Part shown: positions 38,174 through 46,666 of the stretch, one piece after another
Position numbering within the stretch: position 1 is the stretch's first letter
Layout: the number at the start of each line of letters is the position of its first letter
Origin: Enterococcus phoeniculicola ATCC BAA-412
GTDB lineage: Bacteria; Bacillota; Bacilli; Lactobacillales; Enterococcaceae
Length of the DNA: 64,000 bases
Reading direction: 5' to 3'
NCBI RefSeq assembly: GCF_000407505.1
Contig: NZ_ASWE01000001.1
Coordinates: forward strand, 1,237,324-1,301,323
Made by a program: the position numbers and the translations under genes
Notes under the pieces: generated by a model
Told to the model about the DNA's origin: nothing
The model's input: only the letters and a program-made list of their open reading frames with translations
Database searches by the model: none

Positions 38174-38731
38174 TTATGCTTTTTTGTTTGCTTCATAAAA
38201 TGCAACATACGTATCAACAATTGTTTTCAAGAAAGTCATTGTTCCTTCAACAATTGTTCCATCTTCATTAATCATATCCATTACATTACCTAGATAAGCT
38301 TCTGGTTGTTGTAATGTTGGTACATTTAAGAATACTAGTGATTGACGTAAGTGATGGTTCGCACCAAATCCACTTAACGCACCTGGAGATACACTTACAA
38401 CTAATCCTGGTTTACCATCCCAAACGCTTTGCCCATAAGGTCTTGAACCCACATCCAATGCATTTTTCAATACAGCAGGTACTGAACGGTTATATTCAGG
38501 AGTAACAAATACAAATCCAGTCATATCCTTCACTGTTTCACGGAAAGTTGTCCAAGAAGCAGGGGCACGATTTTCATCATCAAAATCTTGATTGTACATG
38601 TCTAAATCATCTAGTGAAATAAATACAGGTTCGAAGTCTGATGGGAATAATCCTGCAATTGCAGTTGCTACTTTTTTACTAAATGATTCTTTTCTTAAAC
38701 TACCTACTAAAAATCCAATTTTTTTTGTCAT
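38174..38731 (-). CDS. NADPH-dependent FMN reductase family protein
   Basis: A 185-aa flavodoxin-fold protein with FMN phosphate loop GSLRKESFSKK (about 9-19), TPEYNRSVPAVLKNALD (about 75-91) and SPGALSGFGANHHLR. Members reduce quinones, azo compounds or chromate. GGAGGAA supports the start at 38731. From 38732 to 38937 no other gene is seen. Confidence 0.88.
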   Translation of the reverse strand: MTKKIGFLVGSLRKESFSKKVATAIAGLFPSDFEPVFISLDDLDMYNQDFDDENRAPASWTTFRETVKDMTGFVFVTPEYNRSVPAVLKNALDVGSRPYGQSVWDGKPGLVVSVSPGALSGFGANHHLRQSLVFLNVPTLQQPEAYLGNVMDMINEDGTIVEGTMTFLKTIVDTYVAFYEANKKA

Positions 38732-38937
38732 AAAAAGTTCCTCCTCATAAATCAAGTTTACTTACTAATAATAAGTCGTTTTTTTGAATCTTGCAAGAAA
38801 AATGACTCGAAGTGAATAAAAGAGGGATTTTCGTTCTCTTCACTGAAGAAAATTCACTTTATTTTTTAGATAGTCAATAGAAAATTTCCTGAATTGCACG
38901 TAAAGAAAGCTTTTTATCTACTGTAAAGAAAAAAAGC

Positions 38938-38966
38938 TTTACAGGGTGATGAAAAACTGGTAAACT
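38938..38966 (+). promoter_or_regulatory. Promoter of rpsP
   Basis: TTTACA (38938-38943), 17-bp spacer, extended -10 TGGTAAACT (-10 38961-38966). The same -35/-10 pair with the same spacing is found before rplS. Confidence 0.7.
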
Positions 38967-39004
38967 AGCTCTTGTGAATAAATTAATGGAGGTGTAATTA
39001 TATA

Positions 39005-39280
39005 ATGGCAGTTAAAATTCGTTTAAAACGTATGGGTTCTAAAAAGAGTCCTTTTTACCGTATTGTTGTAGCTGATTCTCGTTCTCCTCGTGATGGACGT
39101 TTCATCGAAACTGTAGGAACTTACAATCCTTTGAAAGATCCTGCAGAAGTAGTTTTAAAAGAAGATTTAGTTTTAGACTGGTTATCAAAAGGTGCGCAAC
39201 CTTCTGACACTGTTCGTAACATCCTTTCAAAAGAAGGCGTTATGAAGAAACACCACGAAGCTAAATTCGTAAAGAAATAG
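39005..39280 (+). CDS. rpsP: 30S ribosomal protein bS16
   Basis: A 91-aa protein with the S16 N terminus ([20 protein letters not shown]) and [13 protein letters not shown]. Required for assembly of the small subunit. GGAGGTG upstream. Cotranscribed with khpA 11 bp downstream. Confidence 0.97.
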   Translation: MAVKIRLKRMGSKKSPFYRIVVADSRSPRDGRFIETVGTYNPLKDPAEVVLKEDLVLDWLSKGAQPSDTVRNILSKEGVMKKHHEAKFVKK

Positions 39281-39291
39281 GGTGACTGGAT

Positions 39292-39537
39292 ATGAAAGAT
39301 TTGCGAGAATTAGTCTTAACGATCGTTCGTCCACTCGTCTCTAAACCTGAAGAAGTCAAATTAGCCATCGTAGAATCTGATGATTTTTATGAATACAATT
39401 TGACAGTGGCTCCTGAAGATATTGGTCGGATTATCGGCAAACAAGGACGTGTTGCAAAAGCAATTCGTACAATTGTTTACGGGGTTCGAACAGAAGGACC
39501 AAAAAAGGTACGTCTGAATATTTTAGACGGTAAATAA
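39292..39537 (+). CDS. khpA: KH-domain RNA-binding protein KhpA
   Basis: An 81-aa single KH domain (IGRIIGKQGRVAKAIRTIV contains the GxxG loop). KhpA pairs with KhpB to regulate translation and cell elongation in streptococci and enterococci. The position after rpsP is conserved in Firmicutes. Confidence 0.93.
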   Translation: MKDLRELVLTIVRPLVSKPEEVKLAIVESDDFYEYNLTVAPEDIGRIIGKQGRVAKAIRTIVYGVRTEGPKKVRLNILDGK

Positions 39538-39545
39538 ATACAGTA

Positions 39546-39579
39546 AGCGCCTTATCCGTTGGGATAGGGTGTTTTTTTA
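39546..39579 (+). terminator. Terminator after khpA
   Basis: GCGCCTTATCC / GGATAGGGTGT stem with T7. The gap 39580-39808 is A/T rich with a CTACGTAG-centred small palindrome; no gene seen. TATAAT at 39809-39814 is the likely -10 of the next gene. Confidence 0.8.
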
Positions 39580-39835
39580 TTGTTAAAAAAACAAATTTTT
39601 GTAACGGATAATTACTTAGTTAGAAATAAAAAAATGTTGTTTTAAAAAAAATACACAGTGATTTAGCAGGAAAAAACGCTGTAATGACCACATTTCAATA
39701 ACTATTCAAATTTTTTATTCGATTTAAATTTTCTGGTATTCCTGCATACAGATTCCACACTACGTAGGTGGGCTGAGTGTTTTTCTTTTTTCTTAAAATA
39801 AAAAAGGGTATAATTAGGGGAAGGAGGCGTTCTCA

Positions 39836-40690
39836 ATGAAAAAGACTTTTCTACTTTTCTTACTTGTTCCATTTATTTTAGGCGCTTGTGGAAAACCTAG
39901 CGACACAAAAAATTCATCGACAAGTAACACATCCGTCGTAAGTACAACTAGTCAGACAAGTACTACATCTACTAGCTCTACGTCTACTGCGATAAGCGAA
40001 ACATCCGAAAAAAGTAGTGAATCAAAGAACAGCTCAACAACAAATTCTCAAACTTCTACTTCAACAAATAGCACGTCAAGTTCAGAAGAAGGAACCAACG
40101 CACAAGCACAATTAAACTCAGCTTATCCTGAAGTACTTCTTCCGGCAATTGTTCCAATCGGTGATGGCTATTTAAATATTGCAGCAGATGGAAATAATCA
40201 AAAACTTTCTGTATTATATTTTGCTTTAGACAGCTCTCTAGTTTTGAACTCAAAACAATTGAACCTCGAAACGCCAGTTGCTTCTTATCTAAAAAATACA
40301 TTCAACAGCAAAGAGGAAGCTAAAGTAGCAGTAAACCCTATCAGTGATAATGGGGGAACAAAGGTTGATTTAGGTTCTGGTATTACAGGTTATCAACAAG
40401 GGGCAGCTGGTTCAAGTTATCTTTCTTGGAAAGAAGGAAACTGGAACTTAGTCGTTCGCGCAAGTAATGTGGAAGGGCAAGAGCCACAAACATTAGCAAA
40501 ACAAGTCGTAGCCTACTTAGAAAAAGCAGCTCTCCCTGCACCAAAAAACAGTGGTCAAATCACGCTGGATTTAAACAATACAGGAGCTAAGGCAAATCAA
40601 GTCGTTTGGCAGGAAGGTTCTGTTGTGTATACCGTCACACATCAAGACCCAATGAGCGCACTAGAAATGGCTGTTTCAATGAATCAATAA
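39836..40690 (+). CDS. Surface lipoprotein with Ser/Thr-rich linker, unknown function
   Basis: A 284-aa protein: lipoprotein signal with lipobox LGAC (about C17), a long low-complexity Ser/Thr/Asn linker (about 20-85) that would span the cell wall, then a globular domain of about 190 residues. I do not recognise the domain. GGAAGGAGG precedes the ATG. Placed between khpA and rimM, where most Firmicutes have no such gene. Confidence 0.8.
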   Translation: MKKTFLLFLLVPFILGACGKPSDTKNSSTSNTSVVSTTSQTSTTSTSSTSTAISETSEKSSESKNSSTTNSQTSTSTNSTSSSEEGTNAQAQLNSAYPEVLLPAIVPIGDGYLNIAADGNNQKLSVLYFALDSSLVLNSKQLNLETPVASYLKNTFNSKEEAKVAVNPISDNGGTKVDLGSGITGYQQGAAGSSYLSWKEGNWNLVVRASNVEGQEPQTLAKQVVAYLEKAALPAPKNSGQITLDLNNTGAKANQVVWQEGSVVYTVTHQDPMSALEMAVSMNQ

Positions 40691-40694
40691 TTAG

Positions 40695-40771
40695 AAAAAT
40701 CGTATCGTGAATCACTCCTTCAAAGAGCCTGGATAAACGCTTTGAAGGGAGTGGTCACATACGATTTTTTT
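40695..40771 (+). terminator. Long terminator hairpin
   Basis: AAAAATCGTAT and ATACGATTTTTTT outer arms, TCACTCCTTCAAAG and CTTTGAAGGGAGTG inner arms, then T7. Confidence 0.9.
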
Positions 40772-40902
40772 GTAGAAAGAAAGCTGTAAGCTGTACAGCA
40801 ATGACAGCAAAATAGAAAGTAACATTCTCGCCCCAATGGATTAACACATCGTTTTTAGAAATCTGTTATAATGAAGAAAAGAATTCATATATAGGAGGCA
40901 CT

Positions 40903-41364
40903 ATGCAAGCTTATTGGGAAACAGATAAAACGAAACGGCAGCAAGAAGCAAGCAAAATTTTGGCTGATTTACCTGAATGGTTTTGTCTGCCTGAATCAAC
41001 AAAAGTATACATTGATAATACGAAGCAATTTGATACCTTGTTTATCGAATTCGATTATGAGGTAGTTGGTTTCTTATCTATCAAAAAAACAGCCCAACAA
41101 ACAGCTGAAATCGACTGTATGGGCGTTTTGAAATCGGCACATCGAAAAGGAGTGGGTCATCAATTAATCGAAGAAGCGCTTCAATGGTGTCGTGAAAATC
41201 ATCTTTTATTTCTTCAGGTAAAAACGTTAGCAGATACCCACCCCGATTCTTATTATAAAAATACACGTGCGTTTTATCATAAGAACGGATTTATTGATGT
41301 GGAGATTTTTCCAGAGCTATGGGGTAGTGAGAATCCTTGCCTACAGCTAATTCGTTGTGTGTAA
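40903..41364 (+). CDS. GNAT-family acetyltransferase
   Basis: A 153-aa N-acetyltransferase; acetyl-CoA loop in HRKGVGHQLIEEAL (about 86-99) and typical RAFYHKNGF near the end. Substrate unknown. ATAGGAGG supports the start and TGTTATAAT at 40864-40872 is an extended -10 promoter. The 138-bp gap to rimM contains a TGCTAAAAT-like -10 at about 41461. Confidence 0.83.
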   Translation: MQAYWETDKTKRQQEASKILADLPEWFCLPESTKVYIDNTKQFDTLFIEFDYEVVGFLSIKKTAQQTAEIDCMGVLKSAHRKGVGHQLIEEALQWCRENHLLFLQVKTLADTHPDSYYKNTRAFYHKNGFIDVEIFPELWGSENPCLQLIRCV

Positions 41365-41502
41365 GGAATGTCAAAGAGCAGCAAACCATGTTGAGCAAGC
41401 TGGAATAACGTCTTTCATTATCAATATACGCAAAACTGCGTAGTATTCCACGAAAACTCATGCTAAAATAAACCGGACAACTTAAGAAATGAGGAAACTT
41501 TT

Positions 41503-42027
41503 TTGACTGAATATTTAAATGTAGGAAAAATTGTAAATACCCAAGGAATAAAGGGAGAGGTTCGTGTCATCTCGCAAACAGATTTCCCAGAAGAGCGTTA
41601 TAAAAAGGGAGCTACTTTACTCTTATTTCAAGAGAATAAAGCACCTGTAAAGTTAATTGTTAAAAGCCATCGAAAACACAAGAATTTTAACATTCTTAGC
41701 TTTGAAGGTCACCCCAACATTAATGACGTAGAGAAATATCGTGATGGTATTTTAAAGGTGTCTAAAGATGACTTAGTTGATTTGAATGAAGGAGAATTTT
41801 ACTATCATCAAATAATCGGATTAGTCGTTCTTGACGAAGAGGGAACTGAATTAGGAAAAGTAAAAGAAATTCTTTCTCCTGGTGCAAATGACGTCTGGGT
41901 TGTTCAGCGTCCTAAGAAAAAAGATATCTTAATTCCATATATTGATTCTGTTGTAAAAACAATCGATTTGGAAAAGGGAATTGTCTATGTTGAACTACCA
42001 GAGGGGTTGCTAGATGATGAGAATTGA
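41503..42027 (+). CDS. rimM: Ribosome maturation factor RimM
   Basis: A 174-aa protein: N-terminal RimM domain ([16 protein letters not shown]) and C-terminal PRC barrel ([25 protein letters not shown]). Assists maturation of the 30S head with S19. TTG start at 41503 with GAGGA upstream; no ATG alternative nearby. Overlaps trmD by 14 bp. Confidence 0.93.
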   Translation: MTEYLNVGKIVNTQGIKGEVRVISQTDFPEERYKKGATLLLFQENKAPVKLIVKSHRKHKNFNILSFEGHPNINDVEKYRDGILKVSKDDLVDLNEGEFYYHQIIGLVVLDEEGTELGKVKEILSPGANDVWVVQRPKKKDILIPYIDSVVKTIDLEKGIVYVELPEGLLDDEN

Positions 42028-42754
42028 TATCCTCACCTTATTTCCACGAATGTTTGAAGGTCCTATGGGCGAATCAATTATTGGAAAAGCGGTAGAAAAA
42101 AACTTATTAGAAATTAATGTCTCAAATTTCCGCGAGTTTTCAGACAATAAACATCAAGCAGTTGACGATTATCCCTACGGTGGCGGCGCAGGTATGCTTC
42201 TAAAAGTTCAGCCTATCTACGACAATCTAAAAGCCATTGATCAGGAAACATCGGCTGCACAAAAAAGAGTTATTCTATTGGATCCTGCTGGAAAACCATT
42301 TGATCAAAAAATGGCCGAAGAATTTTCTAGTGAAGAGCATCTTGTATTTATCTGCGGTCATTATGAAGGCTACGACGAACGAATCCGTTCACTTGTAACA
42401 GATGAGGTTTCTTTAGGAGATTATGTTCTAACGGGCGGAGAGCTGGGAGCGATGGTCATGATTGATGCCACTGTTCGTTTACTCCCAGATGTGTTGGGAA
42501 ACAATACCTCTGCTCAAACTGACTCTCATTCAACTGGGCTACTAGAGCATCCACAGTATACACGTCCGGCGGAATTTAACGGAATGAAGGTTCCCGAAGT
42601 ATTAACCAATGGGAATCATAAACTAATTGCACAGTGGCAGCTAAAAGAATCCTTACGACGAACCTATCTGCGTCGACCAGATATGCTAGAAAAGCTGAAG
42701 ATGACAGACGAGATGAAAAAACTGTTAGAAGAAGTAAAAAAAGAAGAAGAGTGA
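42014..42754 (+). CDS. trmD: tRNA (guanine-37-N1) methyltransferase TrmD
   Basis: A 246-aa SPOUT methyltransferase with knot motifs [17 protein letters not shown] and [11 protein letters not shown]. It methylates G37 of tRNAs to prevent frameshifting. GAGGGG lies 7 bp before ATG 42014; a second ATG follows directly and may be used. Coupled to rimM by overlap. Confidence 0.95.
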   Translation: MMRIDILTLFPRMFEGPMGESIIGKAVEKNLLEINVSNFREFSDNKHQAVDDYPYGGGAGMLLKVQPIYDNLKAIDQETSAAQKRVILLDPAGKPFDQKMAEEFSSEEHLVFICGHYEGYDERIRSLVTDEVSLGDYVLTGGELGAMVMIDATVRLLPDVLGNNTSAQTDSHSTGLLEHPQYTRPAEFNGMKVPEVLTNGNHKLIAQWQLKESLRRTYLRRPDMLEKLKMTDEMKKLLEEVKKEEE

Positions 42755-42760
42755 CATAAA

Positions 42761-42807
42761 CAAGACTATCCTTTTCGTAGCGTGGAAGGGATAGTCTTAT
42801 TCTTTTA
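42761..42807 (+). terminator. Terminator after trmD
   Basis: AAGACTATCC / GGATAGTCTT stem with extra TTTC/GAAG pairing, followed by ATTCTTTT. Confidence 0.82.
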
Positions 42808-42903
42808 AAGCAAAAATACTGCGACTGGCTATGAAATTAGGACTTTTTACGCAGCTAGCAAACTATTTTTGTAAACAGAAACTGGACTATAAAGAAAAAT
42901 CCC

Positions 42904-42932
42904 TTTACAGTACATAAAAGCTATGATAAACT
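42904..42932 (+). promoter_or_regulatory. Promoter of rplS
   Basis: TTTACA (42904-42909), 17-bp spacer, TAAACT (42927-42932) with a TG one base before the -10. Same elements as the rpsP promoter. Confidence 0.7.
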
Positions 42933-42937
42933 ATTTT

Positions 42938-43012
42938 GGTGAGTGCAAAAGCACTTAACTATTACGATATTCCGCTGTGGTCATGACCATATGAATGTTT
43001 GGAATAAGGAGA
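42938..43012 (+). promoter_or_regulatory. L19-type ribosomal protein leader RNA
   Basis: Between promoter and rplS: AGTGC..GCACT stem (about 42940-42956), then ATTCCGCTGTGGTCATGACC and TTGGAAT closing the lower ATTCC/GGAAT stem. This resembles the Firmicutes L19 leader through which ribosomal protein L19 represses its own synthesis. Confidence 0.65.
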
Positions 43013-43020
43013 AGAAAGAA

Positions 43021-43368
43021 ATGAATCCATTAATTCAAGAATTAACACAAGAACAATTACGTAGCGATATTCCAGCGTTTCGTCCTGGCGACACTGTACG
43101 TGTTCATGCGAAAGTTGTCGAAGGTACTCGTGAACGTATCCAGTTATTTGAAGGTGTTGTAATTAAACGCCGTGGTGCTGGAATCAGCGAAACTTACACA
43201 GTTCGTAAAATCTCTAACGGTGTTGGTGTGGAACGTACTTTCCCATTACACACACCACGTGTTGCTCAAATTGAAGTGGTTCGCTTTGGTAAAGTTCGTC
43301 GTGCGAAACTTTATTACCTACGCGCATTACACGGAAAAGCAGCTCGTATCAAAGAAATTCGTCGTTAA
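43021..43368 (+). CDS. rplS: 50S ribosomal protein bL19
   Basis: A 115-aa protein with [30 protein letters not shown] and RRAKLYYLR, diagnostic of L19. The ATG at 43021 follows AAGGAG; the longer frame to 42943 runs through the leader RNA and is not coding. Last chromosomal gene before the prophage. Confidence 0.96.
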   Translation: MNPLIQELTQEQLRSDIPAFRPGDTVRVHAKVVEGTRERIQLFEGVVIKRRGAGISETYTVRKISNGVGVERTFPLHTPRVAQIEVVRFGKVRRAKLYYLRALHGKAARIKEIRR

Positions 43369-43390
43369 TTTATTGTTATCGAATGAAACG

Positions 43391-43425
43391 AAAGCCCTTG
43401 TTAATTCAAGGGTTTTTCTTTTTGT
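43391..43425 (+). terminator. Terminator after rplS
   Basis: AAGCCCTTG / CAAGGGTTTTT hairpin. Marks the chromosomal side of the prophage junction. Confidence 0.88.
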
Positions 43426-43478
43426 CTTTCGTTATATATTTAAGGCAGTGAGAGCTAGTATTTTGTCTCTGTATACCT

Positions 43479-43499
43479 AAAAGGGGCAAAAAAGGGGCA
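43479..43499. repeat. Phased direct repeat next to integrase (possible arm-type site)
   Basis: AAAAGGGGCA occurs at 43479 and again at 43490 (11-bp period), immediately after the predicted attL side and before the int stop. Tyrosine integrases of temperate phages bind short direct repeats in the att arms; this is a candidate. Confidence 0.4.
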
Positions 43500-43504
43500 A
43501 GCTT

Positions 43505-44629
43505 TTATAAAAGCTCTAGATCACTCTGTAATTTTTCGCGCATTCCCTCAGTGACATGCAAGTAAATTTGTTGGGTCAATTTACTGTCTTCATGACCGAC
43601 TCTGTCTTGTATCACATACATTGGCGTTCCAATTTCAGCCAACTTAGAAATGTGTGTGTGCCTAAAAATATGAGAGCTTAAGCTTTTTTCTGGATTGATT
43701 CCCATATCGACTTTATGATTTTTAAGATACGTATTTATTGCAGTGATCAAAATAGGGGTTCCTCGGCTTGTTTGAAAAAGGAAATCCCCAGTGAGATTCA
43801 ATTCTAGCAATCTATTGTATATTTCTATGGTCTTTGTAGACAAATCGATTTTTCGCATACCTGCTGCTGTTTTTGTTCTGTTTGATTTAACCATCTCCGA
43901 TACCTTACGCTCTCTGGTTAACAATGTACCGTTAATGTCTACCATCATGTTCTCGACATCCACATCCGACTTTAAAAGGCCTGTAGCTTCACCTGGTCGC
44001 ATTCCTGTTAAATACAACCACTGAAACAGCAATCCATATCGTTCATTATGATTCATGGTAAAATCAATAAGCGATTTGTATTCGGTATCCTCCAAATATT
44101 TATCTTTAATTTTCGCCGTTTTAAATTCCTTTTTAAAATTTAGTTCGACTTTGTCTAGGGGGTTGGCGTTAATATATCCTTTTCTAATAGCATATTTTAA
44201 TACAAGATTGATTTTAGTCTTAATAATGCTTACATACTTATTCGAAAGATTTTTCTCGTATAAATATCTGTCTAAGATATCACCAAGCAGACGATCGTCA
44301 ATTCTAGACACCAATGTATTTTCACCCACATCAGCAATCACGGCTTTCATCAAGTTTTTTGTCGGGAGGTAAGTTCCTTCTGCTACTTGCTTTTTATAGC
44401 GTTCATACCATTCTTTATACAAATCGATGAACGTAATTTCCGGCAAAGTGTTTTCCAACTCATTTAGTTTATCAGCAATCTTATTATTTAAGATGTACAT
44501 AGCTTCCTTTTGTGTTTGTCTCGTCTTATTTAGACCAATCAGGGAAACACGTTTTAGTTTCCCTGTCAACGGGTCCTCGTATCGCTCGATGTATTTAAAT
44601 CTGCCATCTGGCAACTCTTCAATCCACAT
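43505..44629 (-). CDS. int: Phage integrase, tyrosine recombinase
   Basis: A 374-aa integrase: N-terminal arm-binding domain (RYEDPLTGKLKR region), SAM-like core-binding domain (about 70-150) and catalytic domain with R in TGMRPGEATG, HxxR in SHIFRHTHIS, H in VGHED and the nucleophile in QQIYLHV. It integrates the phage near rplS. AGGAG supports the start at 44629; the longer frame to 44758 lacks one. Confidence 0.93.
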   Translation of the reverse strand: MWIEELPDGRFKYIERYEDPLTGKLKRVSLIGLNKTRQTQKEAMYILNNKIADKLNELENTLPEITFIDLYKEWYERYKKQVAEGTYLPTKNLMKAVIADVGENTLVSRIDDRLLGDILDRYLYEKNLSNKYVSIIKTKINLVLKYAIRKGYINANPLDKVELNFKKEFKTAKIKDKYLEDTEYKSLIDFTMNHNERYGLLFQWLYLTGMRPGEATGLLKSDVDVENMMVDINGTLLTRERKVSEMVKSNRTKTAAGMRKIDLSTKTIEIYNRLLELNLTGDFLFQTSRGTPILITAINTYLKNHKVDMGINPEKSLSSHIFRHTHISKLAEIGTPMYVIQDRVGHEDSKLTQQIYLHVTEGMREKLQSDLELL

Positions 44630-44750
44630 TTGTATCAGCTCCTGTTTTTTGATACAATAAGCATGACTAAATAAGCTTATTGTTTGTTTATGTTTCTTCT
44701 CAATAGCGCATTTCTCAATCTTTAGTAGGGGCGAGAGGTGCGTCTTTAAT

Positions 44751-45062
44751 TTATTCAAATTCTAATTCATTGATACTATCATCAAACATTTCTACAAATC
44801 CTATTTCATCTATAAAATCAGTCCAAATTTGATACCCGTTGAACTTAGGTACTCCTTTTTGAGCTTTGATTTTTTCATATGCACCAGTAACCGCGCGTTT
44901 CCATTCTTCAGTGCCTGATCGCAAAACTTTCTTTTCATCCCATCTTTTTTTAGGCTGTCGTTTTTTATTTTTTTCAGCCTGTGATTCACTCCATTTACTC
45001 AAAAATACCTCTTTAGAAGTTGAATTAGTTTCTAACCATTCTTGGAATTCTTTAAATTGCAT
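44751..45062 (-). CDS. Prophage protein, unknown function
   Basis: A 103-aa protein, basic in the middle (KNKKRQPKKRWDEKK, about 31-45), acidic at the C terminus. GGAGGAG precedes the ATG. In the lysogeny module between integrase and ImmA; function unknown. Confidence 0.65.
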   Translation of the reverse strand: MQFKEFQEWLETNSTSKEVFLSKWSESQAEKNKKRQPKKRWDEKKVLRSGTEEWKRAVTGAYEKIKAQKGVPKFNGYQIWTDFIDEIGFVEMFDDSINELEFE

Positions 45063-45137
45063 TATTGCTCCTCCTTTTTCGAATGCACGTTCGATTCAAT
45101 TGCAAAAAAATAATAATAGCTTTAAAAGCCATTAATT

Positions 45138-45563
45138 TTACTCAAATAAAAATCGCTCAGATTTTGATGGGACACCGTAATGTAGTTGTAACGTTTTAAA
45201 TTCTCTTGGGTAGACGCCAAGGTCCTCCTTATACAGATTCAAAATTAAACTAGTAGCAAACCTATTTGCCTCGCTTTCTGATTTACTACGTGCCTTTTGA
45301 TTAGATACATAATAGTTAGAAGTATCTCTATGTAATACTGCATGACCTAACTCGTGCGCGCAGATATAGAACCTTTCTTGCGATTCCTTCAAATCATCAG
45401 AAAGCAGGATTACTTTTTGATTCAATATTTTTTGGAACTGACCTTTTGGATTGTCAAGAAAGGGAACATATTTGATATCTATATTTAAAGCTTCGCAAAT
45501 TAAGAATGGATTGTAAGATTTTGCTTCTTTTTTTAATTGGAAAATTAATTCTAAAGTGTCCAT
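45138..45563 (-). CDS. ImmA/IrrE-family metallopeptidase
   Basis: A 141-aa protein with zinc motif HELGHAVLH (HExxH). In ICEBs1 and phages ImmA cleaves the adjacent repressor to induce excision; the repressor gene is 8 bp upstream here, so the same role is likely. Confidence 0.9.
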   Translation of the reverse strand: MDTLELIFQLKKEAKSYNPFLICEALNIDIKYVPFLDNPKGQFQKILNQKVILLSDDLKESQERFYICAHELGHAVLHRDTSNYYVSNQKARSKSESEANRFATSLILNLYKEDLGVYPREFKTLQLHYGVPSKSERFLFE

Positions 45564-45571
45564 AGCTCACC

Positions 45572-45931
45572 TCACTTCTTTGTTTTATCTTTTTCTGCAT
45601 ACTCCCAAAACAACCCAGTAAGTATATCTTTAACTCTTTGTTTTTCTTCTGCAGTAAGGTTTTCACCATTGAAAGCCATATTAACATTAGAATCTAACAT
45701 CTTGTCTAATTCAATCAAATCAGATTTTTCTGCCCACATAGGAGCTTGATTTCTACCTAATAAATAATCGGTAGTTACGTTAAAGTAATCTGCTACCTGT
45801 TTTAATTTGTCGACACCAGGTGTACGTTTATTCCATTGGTAAATGGTGTTTCTTCCAAATCCCAGTGCTTCTTCAAGTTGATAGACATTCATATCATGCT
45901 TTTTACATAGTTCTTTTATTCTTTCTAGCAT
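45572..45931 (-). CDS. CI-like phage repressor (HTH_XRE)
   Basis: A 119-aa protein: N-terminal XRE helix-turn-helix (MNVYQLEEALGFGRNTIYQW, about 14-33) and a short C-terminal region with no peptidase domain. Short repressors paired with ImmA are controlled by ImmA cleavage rather than self-cleavage. It should bind the palindromes in the divergent region upstream to maintain lysogeny. Confidence 0.88.
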   Translation of the reverse strand: MLERIKELCKKHDMNVYQLEEALGFGRNTIYQWNKRTPGVDKLKQVADYFNVTTDYLLGRNQAPMWAEKSDLIELDKMLDSNVNMAFNGENLTAEEKQRVKDILTGLFWEYAEKDKTKK

Positions 45932-45995
45932 AGCGTTACACCTTCATATTTCAGCTTAAGAGAACGTTATTTATAATAAAAGTTAGAAAAATAAT

Positions 45996-46213
45996 TTGAC
46001 TTTTATGATATAAGTTAGTAATATATGTTCATAAGCTAATTATTTAGCAAATATAAACTAAAGAGAACCATTCAAAAATAATATTTTCACGGTCGGCAAA
46101 CTTAGAAATGTTTATTAAAAGGTTTTTATAGTTTTATTTAGCTATGGATACATTTTATGATATGAGTTAGAAAAAGTCAATGGCAGTTTGATAATTTTAG
46201 CTAAATAGTTAGC
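45996..46213. promoter_or_regulatory. Lysogeny switch: two operators, promoter and direct repeats
   Basis: Two palindromes GCTAAnnnnTTAGC at 46035-46048 and 46200-46213. Two direct repeats TTTTATGATATAAGTTAG (46001) and TTTTATGATATGAGTTAG (46153), one mismatch in 18. Rightward promoter TTGACT (45996) - 17 bp - TAATAT (46019). The whole gap 45932-46247 is non-coding and A/T rich. Confidence 0.75.
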
Positions 46214-46247
46214 TTATAAAATATATAAATAGAAAGAAGTGAGATTA

Positions 46248-46433
46248 ATGAGCGAAAACTTAGATTTAAAAATTCGGAATGAATTGCGAAAACGGAGAAT
46301 GACATTTAAAGAGTTAGCTACGGAAATAGGGATATCTAGCCCGTATATGTCCGATATCGTAAACGGAAAGCGTGATGGTGAAAAAGCACAAGAGCATATT
46401 CGCACAATTAAAAAAATACTCAATATTAGATAG
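46248..46433 (+). CDS. Cro-like HTH protein
   Basis: A 61-aa XRE HTH protein (MTFKELATEIGISSPYMSDI, about 18-37). First rightward gene after the switch, so it probably acts as Cro. ATG 46248 has GAAGTGAG upstream and is preferred over GTG 46239. Confidence 0.82.
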   Translation: MSENLDLKIRNELRKRRMTFKELATEIGISSPYMSDIVNGKRDGEKAQEHIRTIKKILNIR

Positions 46434-46444
46434 GGGGGATAACG

Positions 46445-46654
46445 ATGGACGGAACACTTTCAAAGAAAGAATTCAAAGAAAAGTATAAATATTCGGAATC
46501 AACGTATCATCGACGGATCAACTTATTCAAGCAATCGAAATTTCGAAAAGGCTATATTGCACCAACGAAAAATGAAATATATGTAGATATCGATTTATAT
46601 GAACAGTTTTTGAAAGAACAATCTGCAGAACGATTACATTATCAAATAATTTAG
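46445..46654 (+). CDS. Small HTH/excisionase-like protein
   Basis: A 69-aa protein with KKEFKEKYKYSESTYHRRI (about 7-25), which looks like a winged HTH recognition segment, followed by beta-strand-like YIAPTKNEIYVDID. May be an excisionase or regulator; not certain. Eleven bp after the Cro-like gene. Confidence 0.6.
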   Translation: MDGTLSKKEFKEKYKYSESTYHRRINLFKQSKFRKGYIAPTKNEIYVDIDLYEQFLKEQSAERLHYQII

Positions 46655-46666
46655 GGAGGAACACAG

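Noticed and set aside
46214..46423. Leftward frame over the Cro-like gene
   Set aside because: Antisense to a well-supported HTH gene, no ribosome site and Phe/Ser/Ile-rich composition typical of shadows.
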